From positions 206,536 to 270,535 of the forward strand of contig CAYGLF010000003.1 of the NCBI GenBank assembly GCA_964350945.1: a DNA stretch of 64,000 bases, given 5' to 3'. The position numbers and the translations under genes were made by a program. Numbering within the stretch: position 1 is the stretch's first letter; each line of letters opens with the position of its first letter. Below, one piece after another: positions 43,555 to 52,342 of this stretch. A model generated the notes under the pieces. The model was not told the DNA's origin, made no database searches, and was given only the letters and a program-made list of their open reading frames with translations. The stretch is from CAYGLF01 sp964350945 (GTDB lineage Bacteria; Chlamydiota; Chlamydiia; Chlamydiales; JAAZZY01).

Positions 43555-44754
43555 TTATTGCAAGTGAGTCTTCGCTAACGAATAAATCCGCTTTGTTAAG
43601 TAGTAACTCAGATATGAAAATATAAAAGCACAAAAGGTTGCTGCAGCTACGATCATAGTAATGGTCGCATCATTATCTTTACAAATAGGATTATGATTTA
43701 TTGAGTAATCAATGAGCAAAAGCTTTCTTTGAATTTCGTTTTGTTCGCAACCTAAAGCGATGTCTACTCCACCTACAGCACCCAACGAATGGGCAACAAA
43801 ACTAACGGGGAGAAGGGCTGCTGCATTTTGTTCTGTATAAGCGCAAATACTGTTGATGCGATCGATAACATCCCAGTGAGGGTTTGAAGATTCTTTGACA
43901 TCATGGGTATCTAAAGCAAAATTGTTCCAGGTAGAAACATTATCTTGAAAAGGAGTCAACATAGTTGTTCCTTGTGAAACGCACTTAGGCATTTTAAAAA
44001 TGGTTGTTGAGACGTTTTGAATGAGCGCACCACCCATTTTGCTGCCAGGGGGGTGAACTAATGCTGTCCCTGAATCAAAGTCCACTTTGTGAAGAAAAAC
44101 CTCTTCTCCATCTGTGGTAAGCCATCTAACTCCAGCTTCAAGAGGGTATTCCACTGCAGGAAGTGTTAGTATGGCCCGCGCTCCTACACTATAAAAGTCA
44201 CCAGGACTGTGGTCATCAACATGAAAAGAATTCGGGTGATCTACTTTTGATATTCTGCCATCTAAAAGCTTTACTTCTTCGAGCCCAATCTCTGATGGAG
44301 AGTGCCATGACTCGATAATACTTTTAGCTGTTCTAAATGATGGATATTTACTAAAGAACTGGCCCTCCTCCACGTGAAAAGCCCCCTTCAAGGCATTCAG
44401 ATCTTTGACAGCTTGAGGGTTTCTTAGAGCTCCACTTAAATGAAAGGGCTGGGGAGCAAATTGATCTGCTACAAGAGGCACTAACGAACGCTTGATTCCA
44501 TTATAAATGCCAGGCATGGCATTAATCTCAGCAATGATCTCAGAAGCCGCCTGGGCCACTTTTTCGACATGTCGTTTAAATGAGCCCGCTAAATCGCTTG
44601 AGTCCAAAAGAGCAGGTCCTGTAGTGGCTGAAGAAGCCATTACAGAGACTGCCATGTGTAGAGCGCCTATAGACCAGCATAAGGTTCTAAGCATTGGTTT
44701 GATGGGGAGCTCTCTTTGTGAGGGTGCTAATCTTGGTGTTATGTCGTGCATCAT
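43555..44754 (-). CDS. Hypothetical protein with N- and C-terminal hydrophobic segments
   Basis: 399 residues. A hydrophobic stretch at about 22-42 (LRTLCWSIGALHMAVSVMAS) and a C-terminal helix (ATITMIVAAATFCAFIFSYL) flank a soluble domain. VSFVAHSLGAVGGVDIAL looks like a Ser-hydrolase elbow (HSLGA), but no Asp or His partner is obvious. An upstream alternative start gives M21 before the hydrophobic segment. It could be a membrane- or surface-anchored lipase-like protein; this is weak. Confidence 0.5.
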   Translation of the reverse strand: MMHDITPRLAPSQRELPIKPMLRTLCWSIGALHMAVSVMASSATTGPALLDSSDLAGSFKRHVEKVAQAASEIIAEINAMPGIYNGIKRSLVPLVADQFAPQPFHLSGALRNPQAVKDLNALKGAFHVEEGQFFSKYPSFRTAKSIIESWHSPSEIGLEEVKLLDGRISKVDHPNSFHVDDHSPGDFYSVGARAILTLPAVEYPLEAGVRWLTTDGEEVFLHKVDFDSGTALVHPPGSKMGGALIQNVSTTIFKMPKCVSQGTTMLTPFQDNVSTWNNFALDTHDVKESSNPHWDVIDRINSICAYTEQNAAALLPVSFVAHSLGAVGGVDIALGCEQNEIQRKLLLIDYSINHNPICKDNDATITMIVAAATFCAFIFSYLSYYLTKRIYSLAKTHLQ

Positions 44755-44899
44755 TTAAAACTCATATTGTTAATTATTAGTTCCTTGTAGTAATTTTACA
44801 AGAATTTTAGCAAAATGTCAAGGAATTTTTAGATCTAAAGCATTATCTATATGTGTTTTACAAATCATGTCCCATAAGTAAAAAAAAGGAATTCTTCCT

Positions 44900-44928
44900 T
44901 TGCTTTAAATACCTCTAGACTATATACT
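44900..44928 (+). promoter_or_regulatory. Promoter of the TetR-DoxX operon
   Basis: TTGCTT (44900-44905) and TATACT (44923-44928) are 17 bases apart. The -10 hexamer lies inside the palindrome 44915-44942, which is what an autorepressed gene would show. Confidence 0.6.
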
Positions 44929-44942
44929 AGTAGATAGTCTAG
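44915..44942. promoter_or_regulatory. Palindromic operator of the TetR repressor
   Basis: Perfect 9-base inverted arms CTAGACTAT and ATAGTCTAG are separated by 10 bases. The palindrome ends 16 bases before the ATG of the TetR gene and covers the -10 box. It has the usual size of TetR-family operators. Confidence 0.7.
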
Positions 44943-44958
44943 GTGAGGAGAATGTGTG

Positions 44959-45501
44959 ATGAGCTCAAGAAAACAACAGATTTTAGATATAGCTGAACAA
45001 TTTACCCAAGAGAGGGGAGTTAATGGTTTTAGCTACCATGATATTGCCAATCAAATTAACATCAAAACATCAAGCCTTCACTATCACTTCAAAACTAAAA
45101 ATGAGCTAATGCTTGCACTCGTTAAGCGGTATCATAGTGTATTTATTGATCAGTTTATTGGAATTAATCAGCTAGAGATAAACAGCTATTTTAAATTATT
45201 GAAATTTAGTGAAATATTTTCAGAATTAGCTCAATGCAGCACGAAGTTTTGTTTGTGTGGAATGATGGCTGCTGAATGGGGGTGCCTGTCTAATGCGTTA
45301 AAGCAAGCAGTTCTTGATTATTTTCAATATTTAGAGAATGAACTTTCTAAATACTTTAAGGATCTAAATGCCTCTGATTGCATGGTTGAAGCTTCATGCT
45401 ATTTATCAATTTTAGAGGGGGCTTTATTGATAGCTAGAACAAAAAATGAACCAAATCTAGTTAGTCAGGCGGCCAAATCATTTTTAAGTAAATATATTTA
45501 A
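44959..45501 (+). CDS. TetR-family transcriptional repressor
   Basis: 180 residues from the ATG at 44959 (AGGAG 8 bases before it; a GTG just upstream is not needed). The N-terminal helix-turn-helix reads IADIAEQF-type spacing with FSYHDIANQINIKTSSLHYH followed by FKTKNEL, typical of TetR. The C-terminal ligand-binding part is Cys-containing (CSTKFCLCGMMAAEW). It most likely represses its own operon through the palindrome at 44915. Confidence 0.85.
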   Translation: MSSRKQQILDIAEQFTQERGVNGFSYHDIANQINIKTSSLHYHFKTKNELMLALVKRYHSVFIDQFIGINQLEINSYFKLLKFSEIFSELAQCSTKFCLCGMMAAEWGCLSNALKQAVLDYFQYLENELSKYFKDLNASDCMVEASCYLSILEGALLIARTKNEPNLVSQAAKSFLSKYI

Positions 45502-45521
45502 TTTTTTGTTTAGGGGATATT

Positions 45522-45884
45522 ATGAATCAAATTTTAAAATCTAGTAAAATTCTTAGGTGGGGACTCGCTTTTGTATTTGTATACGCAACCATAGAGATTT
45601 TTGTTCATCCAGCTAACTTTTTAAAATATACCCCAAGTTTTATTACACTGTTAATCCCATTGAAATTTTTTTTGATAGGATTTGCCTGCTTTGAAGTTTT
45701 GCTCGCTCTTTGGTTAATTTCAGGTTATAAAACTCAGTATGCTGCTCTCATTTCTTTCTTTCTGCTCATTGGTATAGTTTTTCTTAATTTAGGTCATTTT
45801 CAAGTTCTTTTTAGGAATGTTGCAATTGCTGCTGCAAGTTTATCTCTATATATACTTGATAGGGGTAAGATAACTTTATCTTAA
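45522..45884 (+). CDS. DoxX-like small membrane protein
   Basis: 120 residues with four hydrophobic segments, start ATG preceded by AGGGGAT. The charged start followed by RWGLAFVFVYATIEIF and LLALWLISGYKTQYAALISF resembles DoxX/SURF4-like proteins. It follows the TetR stop by 20 bases and should be regulated by it. DoxX proteins are linked to redox or stress responses in some species; a role here is inferred only from the operon. Confidence 0.68.
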   Translation: MNQILKSSKILRWGLAFVFVYATIEIFVHPANFLKYTPSFITLLIPLKFFLIGFACFEVLLALWLISGYKTQYAALISFFLLIGIVFLNLGHFQVLFRNVAIAAASLSLYILDRGKITLS

Positions 45885-45938
45885 GAGGTGGGTAGTTGTC
45901 TCAAAATTTACTTAAGTTCCGAGAGTTTTTAAAAGCGA

Positions 45939-45964
45939 TAGGAGTTAAGAATTCATAACTCCTA
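45939..45964. terminator. Possible bidirectional terminator between the DoxX and small-family genes
   Basis: TAGGAGTTA and TAACTCCTA form a perfect 9-bp stem with an 8-base loop between two converging genes. On the minus strand it is followed by TCGCTTTTAAAAA; on the plus strand the T run is lacking. Confidence 0.45.
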
Positions 45965-46033
45965 CCGACAAAAACTACTAAAGCCAAGCGAATATTCGAA
46001 AGGCAGCGCGTTGTTTACAATGCAGTTTAATGT

Positions 46034-46300
46034 TTATTCTGCAAGAATTGACTTTTCAAATTCAGCGGCGTCACGTGCAAGATTTTCTATAATCCAGTTT
46101 TTTAATGTAGAGCTGCCATTTCCAAAAGATGCTGGAAGCTCAACCCAATCTTGAGTTTGAATTTCAGGGGGATTGCCCCAGTGCCCCGGAAACGGTTTGG
46201 TTAGTCCAAATGGGAGTTTTTCAGTGCTAGCTGTAAGACTCTCGGTTTGTTTATTATAATTATTGATTGTATTCAACATGCTTGAAATGTTCATTCTCAT
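46034..46300 (-). CDS. Small conserved protein, copy B of an unrecognised family
   Basis: 88 residues. Its core (KLPFGLTKPFPGHWGNPP, IQTQDWVELPASFGNGSS, TLKNWIIENL) matches the 74-residue protein at 38447 at nearly every position, then continues with a 15-residue acidic helix (DAAEFEKSILAE). No signal peptide, no Cys. Function unknown. The conserved W-GNPP and DWVELPA motifs suggest a folded small domain rather than a disordered peptide. Confidence 0.7.
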   Translation of the reverse strand: MRMNISSMLNTINNYNKQTESLTASTEKLPFGLTKPFPGHWGNPPEIQTQDWVELPASFGNGSSTLKNWIIENLARDAAEFEKSILAE

Positions 46301-46456
46301 CGCTAGTTTCCTTTTTTTCTTGTTTATGATGGTAAATGTTAACGTTTTTTTGTTAAGAAAGTATAAAGAATAAATGGCGTCGAACCCTCTGCAAATGGTG
46401 TAGAGCCTTTTATACGATAGCGGAAAATAGAGTCTTATATGTGCGCATTTTGAATT

Positions 46457-46867
46457 TTAAGACCTGAACTTAGAAGTGATTTTTAGCGAGATATAATACC
46501 CCAAACCAAAAACTGCCAGCCCTCCAAATAATGAATATCCTATATTTAAAAGAGCTTGATCAAAGCATCTGTTAAGAATGAAAGTATTTGTGTCGAATGA
46601 AAATTCTGAGAAAGTTGTAAAAGCTCCAAAAAAGCCAATAAATAACATAGCTTTATAAAATCTAGATAGCTTGTCTTTAAGTAAAGCATAAAAAGCACCA
46701 GCTAAAAATGTTCCGACTAAATTAATTGATAGAACTGTATATGGGAAATACGGGAAGGGTTTAATTCCGTAGTAAAGACATATAAAAAAGCGAGCTAGAG
46801 TACCAAACCCTCCCCCAATAATGACAGCAAAAGCTTCTTTAATGTTTTCCTTTTTGCCTACCAACAC
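46457..46867 (-). CDS. crcB: CrcB/Fluc fluoride channel, subunit 2
   Basis: 136 residues, four helices. Family motifs are GGGFGTLARFFI at the start, NLVGTFLAGAFYALL with the central Asn, and FIGFFGAFTTFSEFSFDT. It overlaps the preceding crcB gene by 10 bases. Small paired crcB genes form heterodimeric antiparallel channels that let fluoride leave the cytoplasm. Confidence 0.87.
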   Translation of the reverse strand: MLVGKKENIKEAFAVIIGGGFGTLARFFICLYYGIKPFPYFPYTVLSINLVGTFLAGAFYALLKDKLSRFYKAMLFIGFFGAFTTFSEFSFDTNTFILNRCFDQALLNIGYSLFGGLAVFGLGYYISLKITSKFRS

Positions 46868-47271
46868 AAACAGCCTCCTAGATATCTACCACCAATTCCA
46901 GCCAATAGAGTAAAAAATATAGTTCCGATTGAGTAGAAAAGTGTAAATACATATTGTTTTGTTCTTAGGTGTTCAGCGATATCAGCAATATATGTAGAAA
47001 AAGTAGAAAATGCGGACAAGCATCCAGTAAAGAGAATCACTTCCAAATAGGTATTTGAGTAGGGTGGTGTAAATTTCAGCATGCTTGCAAATAATCCTAT
47101 CAAAAAACCAGCACAAATATTGACTACAAAAGTGTAGTGAGGGAATGAGAAGTTCTCAGTTTTGTTGCAAATAAAAGAAATTACCTCAATGATGCAAAAT
47201 CTAGCTAGAGCACCTATGCTTCCTGCAAAAAATAAAACTAAAAGATTTAAAGGAGTTACTTTGAAGCTCAT
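46858..47271 (-). CDS. crcB: CrcB/Fluc fluoride channel, subunit 1
   Basis: 137 residues with the same four-helix plan: GSIGALARFCIIEV, VVNICAGFLIGLFA and FTGCLSAFSTFSTYIADI. It starts the two-gene unit and is transcribed divergently from the MFS gene at 47338 across 66 bases. I saw no fluoride riboswitch in that space. Confidence 0.87.
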   Translation of the reverse strand: MSFKVTPLNLLVLFFAGSIGALARFCIIEVISFICNKTENFSFPHYTFVVNICAGFLIGLFASMLKFTPPYSNTYLEVILFTGCLSAFSTFSTYIADIAEHLRTKQYVFTLFYSIGTIFFTLLAGIGGRYLGGCLCW

Positions 47272-47337
47272 ATTTTTTTGTATAATTTGAGAACACTATT
47301 TCTTCAAGTAAATCTTTATCAAAATTGAATTAGAGTA

Positions 47338-48615
47338 ATGGTTGAAAAAAAGAAAAACTCAAGTGTCCTTGGAATTATTTGTTGGTGTATTTTTGATTGG
47401 GCTCACTCAGCCTACCCAACTGTTATCGTTACTTTTATATTTGGGACATATTTTGTAAGGTCCGTCGCGTCTTCTACAATAGAGGGCACTTCGCTATGGG
47501 GGTGGACAATGGGACTCTCGGGTGTTTTTGTAGCGGTTTTTTCTCCAATTTTAGGTTCTATAGCAGACTATGGAGGTCGAAGAAAGCCTTGGCTCTTAAC
47601 ATTTGTTCTATTAAATACTGCTTCAACTGCGCTTTTATTTTTTACAAAACCAGACTCAGGCTTCGTTTTTTGGGCTCTTGCTTGCATTTTAGTTGCTAAT
47701 AGCTCGTATGAATTTATGCAGGTATTTTACAACGCTATGATGACAAGCATCGCCCCAAAAGGGAAAATTGGAAGAATTTCAGGATGGGGCTGGGCTCTTG
47801 GATATTTTGGTGGACTCGTTTGCTTAGCAATCGCGCTCTTTGTATTTATAAGAGGAGGGTGGCTGTCTGTTGAAAATGATATTAATATCAGAAGTTCAAC
47901 GCTGTTAGTGTCTTTATGGGTTTTCATCTTCTCATTACCTCTTTTATTATTTACACCAGATGTTGAAAAAACGAATGCAAGCGCTATTGAGTCGATTAAG
48001 AAGGGGGTTAAAGAGCTATTAAAAACGACCAGAGAGCTCAAGCGCTACAAAGACATCTTCACTTTTCTAATCGCTCATTTAATCTATATAGATGGGTTAA
48101 GCACACTTTTTGTTTTTGCCGGAATTTATGCGGCTGGAAGCTTTAATATGAGTTATTTGCAAATTCTTATTTTTGCGATGCTTTTAAATGTTACAGCGGG
48201 AATAGGAGCTGCAGTATTTGCCTGGGTAGATGACTATATTGGTCCCAAATTTACTATTTGTATTTCACTAACAGCAATTATCATTACAGGGACCATTCTT
48301 CTCCTTATAAAAAGCCATATCCTGTTTTGGGTAATCTCGGCTATTTTAGGGATTTTTGTAGGTCCTACTCAAGCAGCTAGCAGAAGCTTTATGGCTCATT
48401 TGTCCCCCAAAGAGCTGACGAATCAAATGTTTGGGATTTATCAGTTTTCGGGGAGAATTACGTCCTTTGCAGGCCCTATTTTAGTAGGAACTATCACAAA
48501 AATTTTTGATAGTCAAAGAGCGGGGATGTTCATTGTCTTTGTCTTGATGTTTATAGGCCTTCTCATTTTATTAAAAGTGCCGCGTGTTAAGAACTCTAAT
48601 CTACCGAACTCATGA
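47338..48615 (+). CDS. UMF1/Atg22-like MFS transporter
   Basis: 425 residues, 12 helices. The beginning CWCIFDWAHSAYPTVIVTFIF is the characteristic start of UMF1-type (vacuole effluxer Atg22-like) proteins, and the MFS motif A appears as SIADYGGRRKPW. In yeast Atg22 exports amino acids from the vacuole; in bacteria the cargo is not established. It is divergent from the crcB pair. Confidence 0.83.
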   Translation: MVEKKKNSSVLGIICWCIFDWAHSAYPTVIVTFIFGTYFVRSVASSTIEGTSLWGWTMGLSGVFVAVFSPILGSIADYGGRRKPWLLTFVLLNTASTALLFFTKPDSGFVFWALACILVANSSYEFMQVFYNAMMTSIAPKGKIGRISGWGWALGYFGGLVCLAIALFVFIRGGWLSVENDINIRSSTLLVSLWVFIFSLPLLLFTPDVEKTNASAIESIKKGVKELLKTTRELKRYKDIFTFLIAHLIYIDGLSTLFVFAGIYAAGSFNMSYLQILIFAMLLNVTAGIGAAVFAWVDDYIGPKFTICISLTAIIITGTILLLIKSHILFWVISAILGIFVGPTQAASRSFMAHLSPKELTNQMFGIYQFSGRITSFAGPILVGTITKIFDSQRAGMFIVFVLMFIGLLILLKVPRVKNSNLPNS

Positions 48616-48646
48616 AAATTTGCCAAAAGCCTATTGCAGAAGATTA

Positions 48647-48665
48647 CCCTTTAATAAGGGGTTTT
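48647..48665 (+). terminator. Weak intrinsic terminator after the UMF1-like gene
   Basis: A 5-bp stem (CCCTT/AAGGG) with a 4-base loop is followed by GTTTTA. It lies 32 bases past the stop at 48615. Farther on, 48886-48904 holds a 7-bp hairpin (TGATAGT/ACTATCA); the rest of the 472-base gap to 49087 has no recognisable feature. Confidence 0.4.
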
Positions 48666-49087
48666 AGAGTCATGGACATCTCTGAAAATTAAAGTAAAAA
48701 ATAGACAGGCTTCTAGTTTTAGAATCAAAATTTCAGTTTGAAGATCATAGACATTAAAAAAGTTGTACCAGATTTAATATCACATGAACTCTTGCGCCTA
48801 CTTGTTACAAATGAAACATAACATATATTATCAGACCTTTTTTAAACAACAGAACAGCGCGGGATCTGCCTTGGCTTCTAGCACTTGATAGTTGCTTACT
48901 ATCAGTCTGATAAACTTATGTGAAGGCTTCCTAATCCTACACTAAATTTACTGCTATACTTCCTGATACAGACAGCTTTATTTCGTAAAATATCCTTTGG
49001 TTGGTTTGAAATACGACTGCTAGCTTGTAAAATTTATTAAGTGAATCTATAATAATTAACTTTATACTTAACTCAATCTGTCAAACT

Positions 49088-49729
49088 ATGAGCTTTGTTA
49101 GGAATTTTTTTTCACAATTGGGAGCTCTAAGTACTGCACTTTCAGCCGTCCAATTCTCCAGTAATAGTGCTTTATTAGAACCTTCTGAAAAGAAGAAAAC
49201 TCCCAAGTTTTCTGCCGAAGGAAAGGGACCTGTTGTTTTTGATGCTGCATATGATAATGATGCTATTCAACCTACTTATATTGGAGGAATTGAAAGCATT
49301 ACAAGTAATCATGTTCGTTGCCCTGGAACTATACGAGGTATAAATGACCTACAAAGAGATGTCTATGTTCCAGAAAATCAAGCAGATCAATGCCTCAATA
49401 CCAGGTTATGGCTTATGGGGAAGGTTGCTATAGCTCATCTCGAAAGAAAACAATCGAATGATTATCCCTACTCAAATGCAGATGTTTATGAGGACAAGCG
49501 CGAGAAAGGACTTCAGTTTGTTGGCAGGTTTAGTGATCTTAATTGGATTCAAAGACGCCGCTACGTAATATTGGCCCCGTGTGGTGATTTTGGTGAGCCG
49601 GATAAAGGAAGTTCCGAATGGCGAGGAAGTTTTGTTGCTAATCCACAGAATGATAACGTTTGCTCTCAATTTTTTCTTCATTACAATAGTTTTGTTAGTG
49701 GAGCCCCGTCCTCCCCCTCTATACTCTAG
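49088..49729 (+). CDS. Hypothetical protein
   Basis: 213 residues. The first 25 residues are weakly hydrophobic (NFFSQLGALSTALSAVQF), possibly secretion-related. The remainder is a soluble, Tyr/Asp/Asn-rich domain with six Cys spread over it and no known motif. Start and reading frame are supported by the lack of alternatives. Unknown function. Confidence 0.5.
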   Translation: MSFVRNFFSQLGALSTALSAVQFSSNSALLEPSEKKKTPKFSAEGKGPVVFDAAYDNDAIQPTYIGGIESITSNHVRCPGTIRGINDLQRDVYVPENQADQCLNTRLWLMGKVAIAHLERKQSNDYPYSNADVYEDKREKGLQFVGRFSDLNWIQRRRYVILAPCGDFGEPDKGSSEWRGSFVANPQNDNVCSQFFLHYNSFVSGAPSSPSIL

Positions 49730-49839
49730 CCGCTGCTCACTAGTATTTGAACTAGTGAATTCCTCCCCTTTTTTTATTCACTTTTAACCTTTTATGGTTA
49801 TAATTATTTAAAATTATTAACCAACTATTAGTGTTTTAA

Positions 49840-50541
49840 ATGGCTACTGTTTCCCCTTACAACTTAGATATACATCAACATACAGGTAGTTTTAATCAAA
49901 AGATTCAAATTAAAGATTTAGATAATTCTTCTGTTACAGCTGAAAAGACTCAAACTATTTCACAAAGAGCTTTAAGCTACGTCTACCAAACATTGATGGC
50001 TCCTGTAAATCTAGGGGTGAACTTCTTTAAGGGAGCCGTTATTATGACAGGAGTAGATGGAATCACTTCCCAGGGGAAAACCCTTACTATTCTTCATAAA
50101 GCTTTGTTTAATCCTGATTGTATAGGCAATGATTTTGGAATACATAAACTTTCAGTTAACTGGCACATGGCTGAATCCATTGTGTTTGAAATTCCAATTA
50201 TAGAAGAGGTTCTCTTTCGCGGACTGTTGCAAGATATTGTCTTAAAAAGAGGTGTAAAAAAAGCTGTTGAATTAGTTTCTCCAAAGCATGCAGAGTTTGT
50301 GGATAGCCAAGAATATACTGCTGCTCGAATTCTACTAACAAGTGCTATAACTAGTTATTTTCAACTAGAATTTGTACAGGAAAAATCAGTCGCTAAAAGT
50401 TTTTTCAAGGGTATAGTTTTTGGAATATTAAAAGAAAAGTATGGGTTAGCGAGTGCTATTGGTGCTCATATGCTACACGCTTTTACTCCAATGGCTCCAG
50501 GCTTGTTTAGTAGATGTGGATCAATGAGAAGACGATACTGA
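49840..50541 (+). CDS. CPBP (Abi/CAAX) intramembrane protease-like protein
   Basis: 233 residues. The CPBP first motif EExxxR occurs in IIEEVLFRGLLQ. The second motif FxxxH reads FGILK, so the His is replaced, and the third motif appears as GAHMLHAF. Hydrophobic segments around these are short. It may be an inactive or divergent CPBP protein. CPBP proteases act on membrane peptides or protect against self-bacteriocins in other bacteria. Confidence 0.55.
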   Translation: MATVSPYNLDIHQHTGSFNQKIQIKDLDNSSVTAEKTQTISQRALSYVYQTLMAPVNLGVNFFKGAVIMTGVDGITSQGKTLTILHKALFNPDCIGNDFGIHKLSVNWHMAESIVFEIPIIEEVLFRGLLQDIVLKRGVKKAVELVSPKHAEFVDSQEYTAARILLTSAITSYFQLEFVQEKSVAKSFFKGIVFGILKEKYGLASAIGAHMLHAFTPMAPGLFSRCGSMRRRY

Positions 50542-50581
50542 GCTCCATTCAGATGGCTGTGGATTTTCATTTTTGTAGACA

Positions 50582-51292
50582 TTAGTCTGAATGTCTTCTC
50601 AGGTATCCGTTTTCATCTTCATAGAATTTTGATTCATAAAAATGAGCTGAGCTTCTTCGAGAATGAGTATAGCCTAAAGGCGAGATTGGGGCTGCCTTTA
50701 AAAAATCGGAAATAGCGCTAAGCTTGTACTCTGTGCAAGCAACTATTTTATCATTAAATGGAGGAGATTCTTTAGAAGATTTTCTTCTCCTGAATTCCTC
50801 ATTAGTCTCATGAGTACAAAAAAATGGTCTCTCAACACGACTATTTGAAGGAGTTAAGTTCATGGTTGCTTGATCTCCTCTTCGAGATACAGTAACATCT
50901 AACCCCTCTCTGTCATCCAACCTAATACTATGAACTCGCCCTAGTAGTGATCGATCGTTGTCATCTTGTCCAGATAGATCAAGCCTGCAGAGTTGAGAAC
51001 TTATTGAAATCCCTAGCTTCAAACTTGACGGCCGAATTCTTTTACCTCTCATAGGCAGTTCATAATCACGTAAAGCTCCAGTAAATCTTACATCTCCCTC
51101 AAGCTCAAAAGGAGAAGGAATTTCAATGTTTAGCTTTTTTTCTTTGCAACTACTCGGGAAATAAATCACTCTTCCCGAGTTTTCACTTATACCACAATAT
51201 TTTAAGCAAATTTTTTGGGACAGTGAACGAACATGAATATATGTTCTTTGGTCGATTTGTATTGAAACAATCGAAGATCCTGCAGTGGCCAT
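50582..51292 (-). CDS. Hypothetical protein sharing the kinase N-terminal module
   Basis: 236 residues from the ATG at 51292, chosen because GGGAG precedes it; a start at 51337 adds 15 residues. The N-terminal segment QRTYIHVRSLSQKICL resembles TIYININSLSKRIGI of kinase 1 and AIYININSLSKRIGI of kinase 2. The remaining 200 residues show no kinase motifs and are basic and Ser/Arg-rich. It could be a truncated or divergent relative that carries only the N-terminal module. Confidence 0.5.
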   Translation of the reverse strand: MATAGSSIVSIQIDQRTYIHVRSLSQKICLKYCGISENSGRVIYFPSSCKEKKLNIEIPSPFELEGDVRFTGALRDYELPMRGKRIRPSSLKLGISISSQLCRLDLSGQDDNDRSLLGRVHSIRLDDREGLDVTVSRRGDQATMNLTPSNSRVERPFFCTHETNEEFRRRKSSKESPPFNDKIVACTEYKLSAISDFLKAAPISPLGYTHSRRSSAHFYESKFYEDENGYLRRHSD

Positions 51293-51547
51293 AAGAAGCT
51301 CCCATTTGAAGATAAAAGAACCTGTTTTGTAAAGCATGCTAACTATTAATATGAATTGAATGCAAGCGAGTAAAAATCACATCTATCGACAAAGGGAATT
51401 TCGAATTAAAATTAGGAGATTCGATGTTAGGAATACAACGAGCTTTGTAACCCATATAGAACTTTTAAATAGAAAAAATAGATTCAGCTGGTGAAGCTTG
51501 GGAATTTCTTAGTTCATCACCTATAAACTTTTACTTTCTTTGCCCAG

Positions 51548-52156
51548 CTATTCTAGAGCAGATCGAAGTAACGCTGCACAGGCATGATGGTCATTCTCCA
51601 CTGCTGTATCTAAAGGGGTTTTTCCATCCAAATAGGTAGAAATGCTAAGATCTGAGTTTGCATCAATAAGCAATTTAACAGCCTCTGTGTGCCCTAGAGT
51701 TGCAGCGTAATAAATAGGTGACCCTCCAACCAGATCTCTAGCATTCACATTGGCATTGTATTTAACCAAGCTGGGAATCATTTCAGTTCTTCCCTGCTGT
51801 GCAGCTCCATGAAGTGGAGTAATTCCAAGTATACCCGCCTGAGTGGCATCAAAGCTCTCCTCTAAGAGTTGTTCTAATTTTGCTTTGTTGTCTTCCTCAA
51901 TAGACATAAGTATCGCATTGTTTCCATCTCTAGCGAGGTGGGCCATTGGCTTAACTGCTGAACCAGCGGGTCGAACAAGCGCTCCATATCCAGGTTTAAT
52001 AGGCTCCCCTGCTTTAATAACCGTTCTAACCAGCCGTTCATTCCATGCAGAAGATTGGCTGATCGGTAAGCGTTCACTTTCTTTTAGACCAACATCAGCA
52101 TCTGCTCGCAACAATTTCTGCATGATATTTAAATTGCTTTTTAGACTGCTGGGCAT
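51548..52156 (-). CDS. Ankyrin-repeat protein
   Basis: 202 residues, three clear ankyrin units at about 100-200 (GITPLHGAAQQGRTEMIPSL, GGSPIYYAATLGHTEAVKLL, GKTPLDTAVENDHHACAALL). The N-terminal 95 residues are not repeats. Such proteins bind partner proteins and are often secreted by intracellular bacteria. It has its own ATG. Confidence 0.75.
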   Translation of the reverse strand: MPSSLKSNLNIMQKLLRADADVGLKESERLPISQSSAWNERLVRTVIKAGEPIKPGYGALVRPAGSAVKPMAHLARDGNNAILMSIEEDNKAKLEQLLEESFDATQAGILGITPLHGAAQQGRTEMIPSLVKYNANVNARDLVGGSPIYYAATLGHTEAVKLLIDANSDLSISTYLDGKTPLDTAVENDHHACAALLRSALE

Positions 52157-52342
52157 TTATTACCTGTTTTTTTTGTTTGCATATTTTCTCCTTTTCAAAA
52201 TTAGCACTGAAAAATAAAGGGGTTACTTCCTGGTTTAAATGATGTGCGTTACATGATGTTCTTAGCTCGTATTAAAACTCACAAGGAAATAAGCAAGCTA
52301 CTCATATTTAATGCACTAACATCCATATGTGAATTAAAACTT

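Noticed and set aside
47272..47337. Fluoride riboswitch before crcB
   Set aside because: The 66-base divergent gap lacks the conserved pseudoknot and GC-rich elements of that riboswitch.
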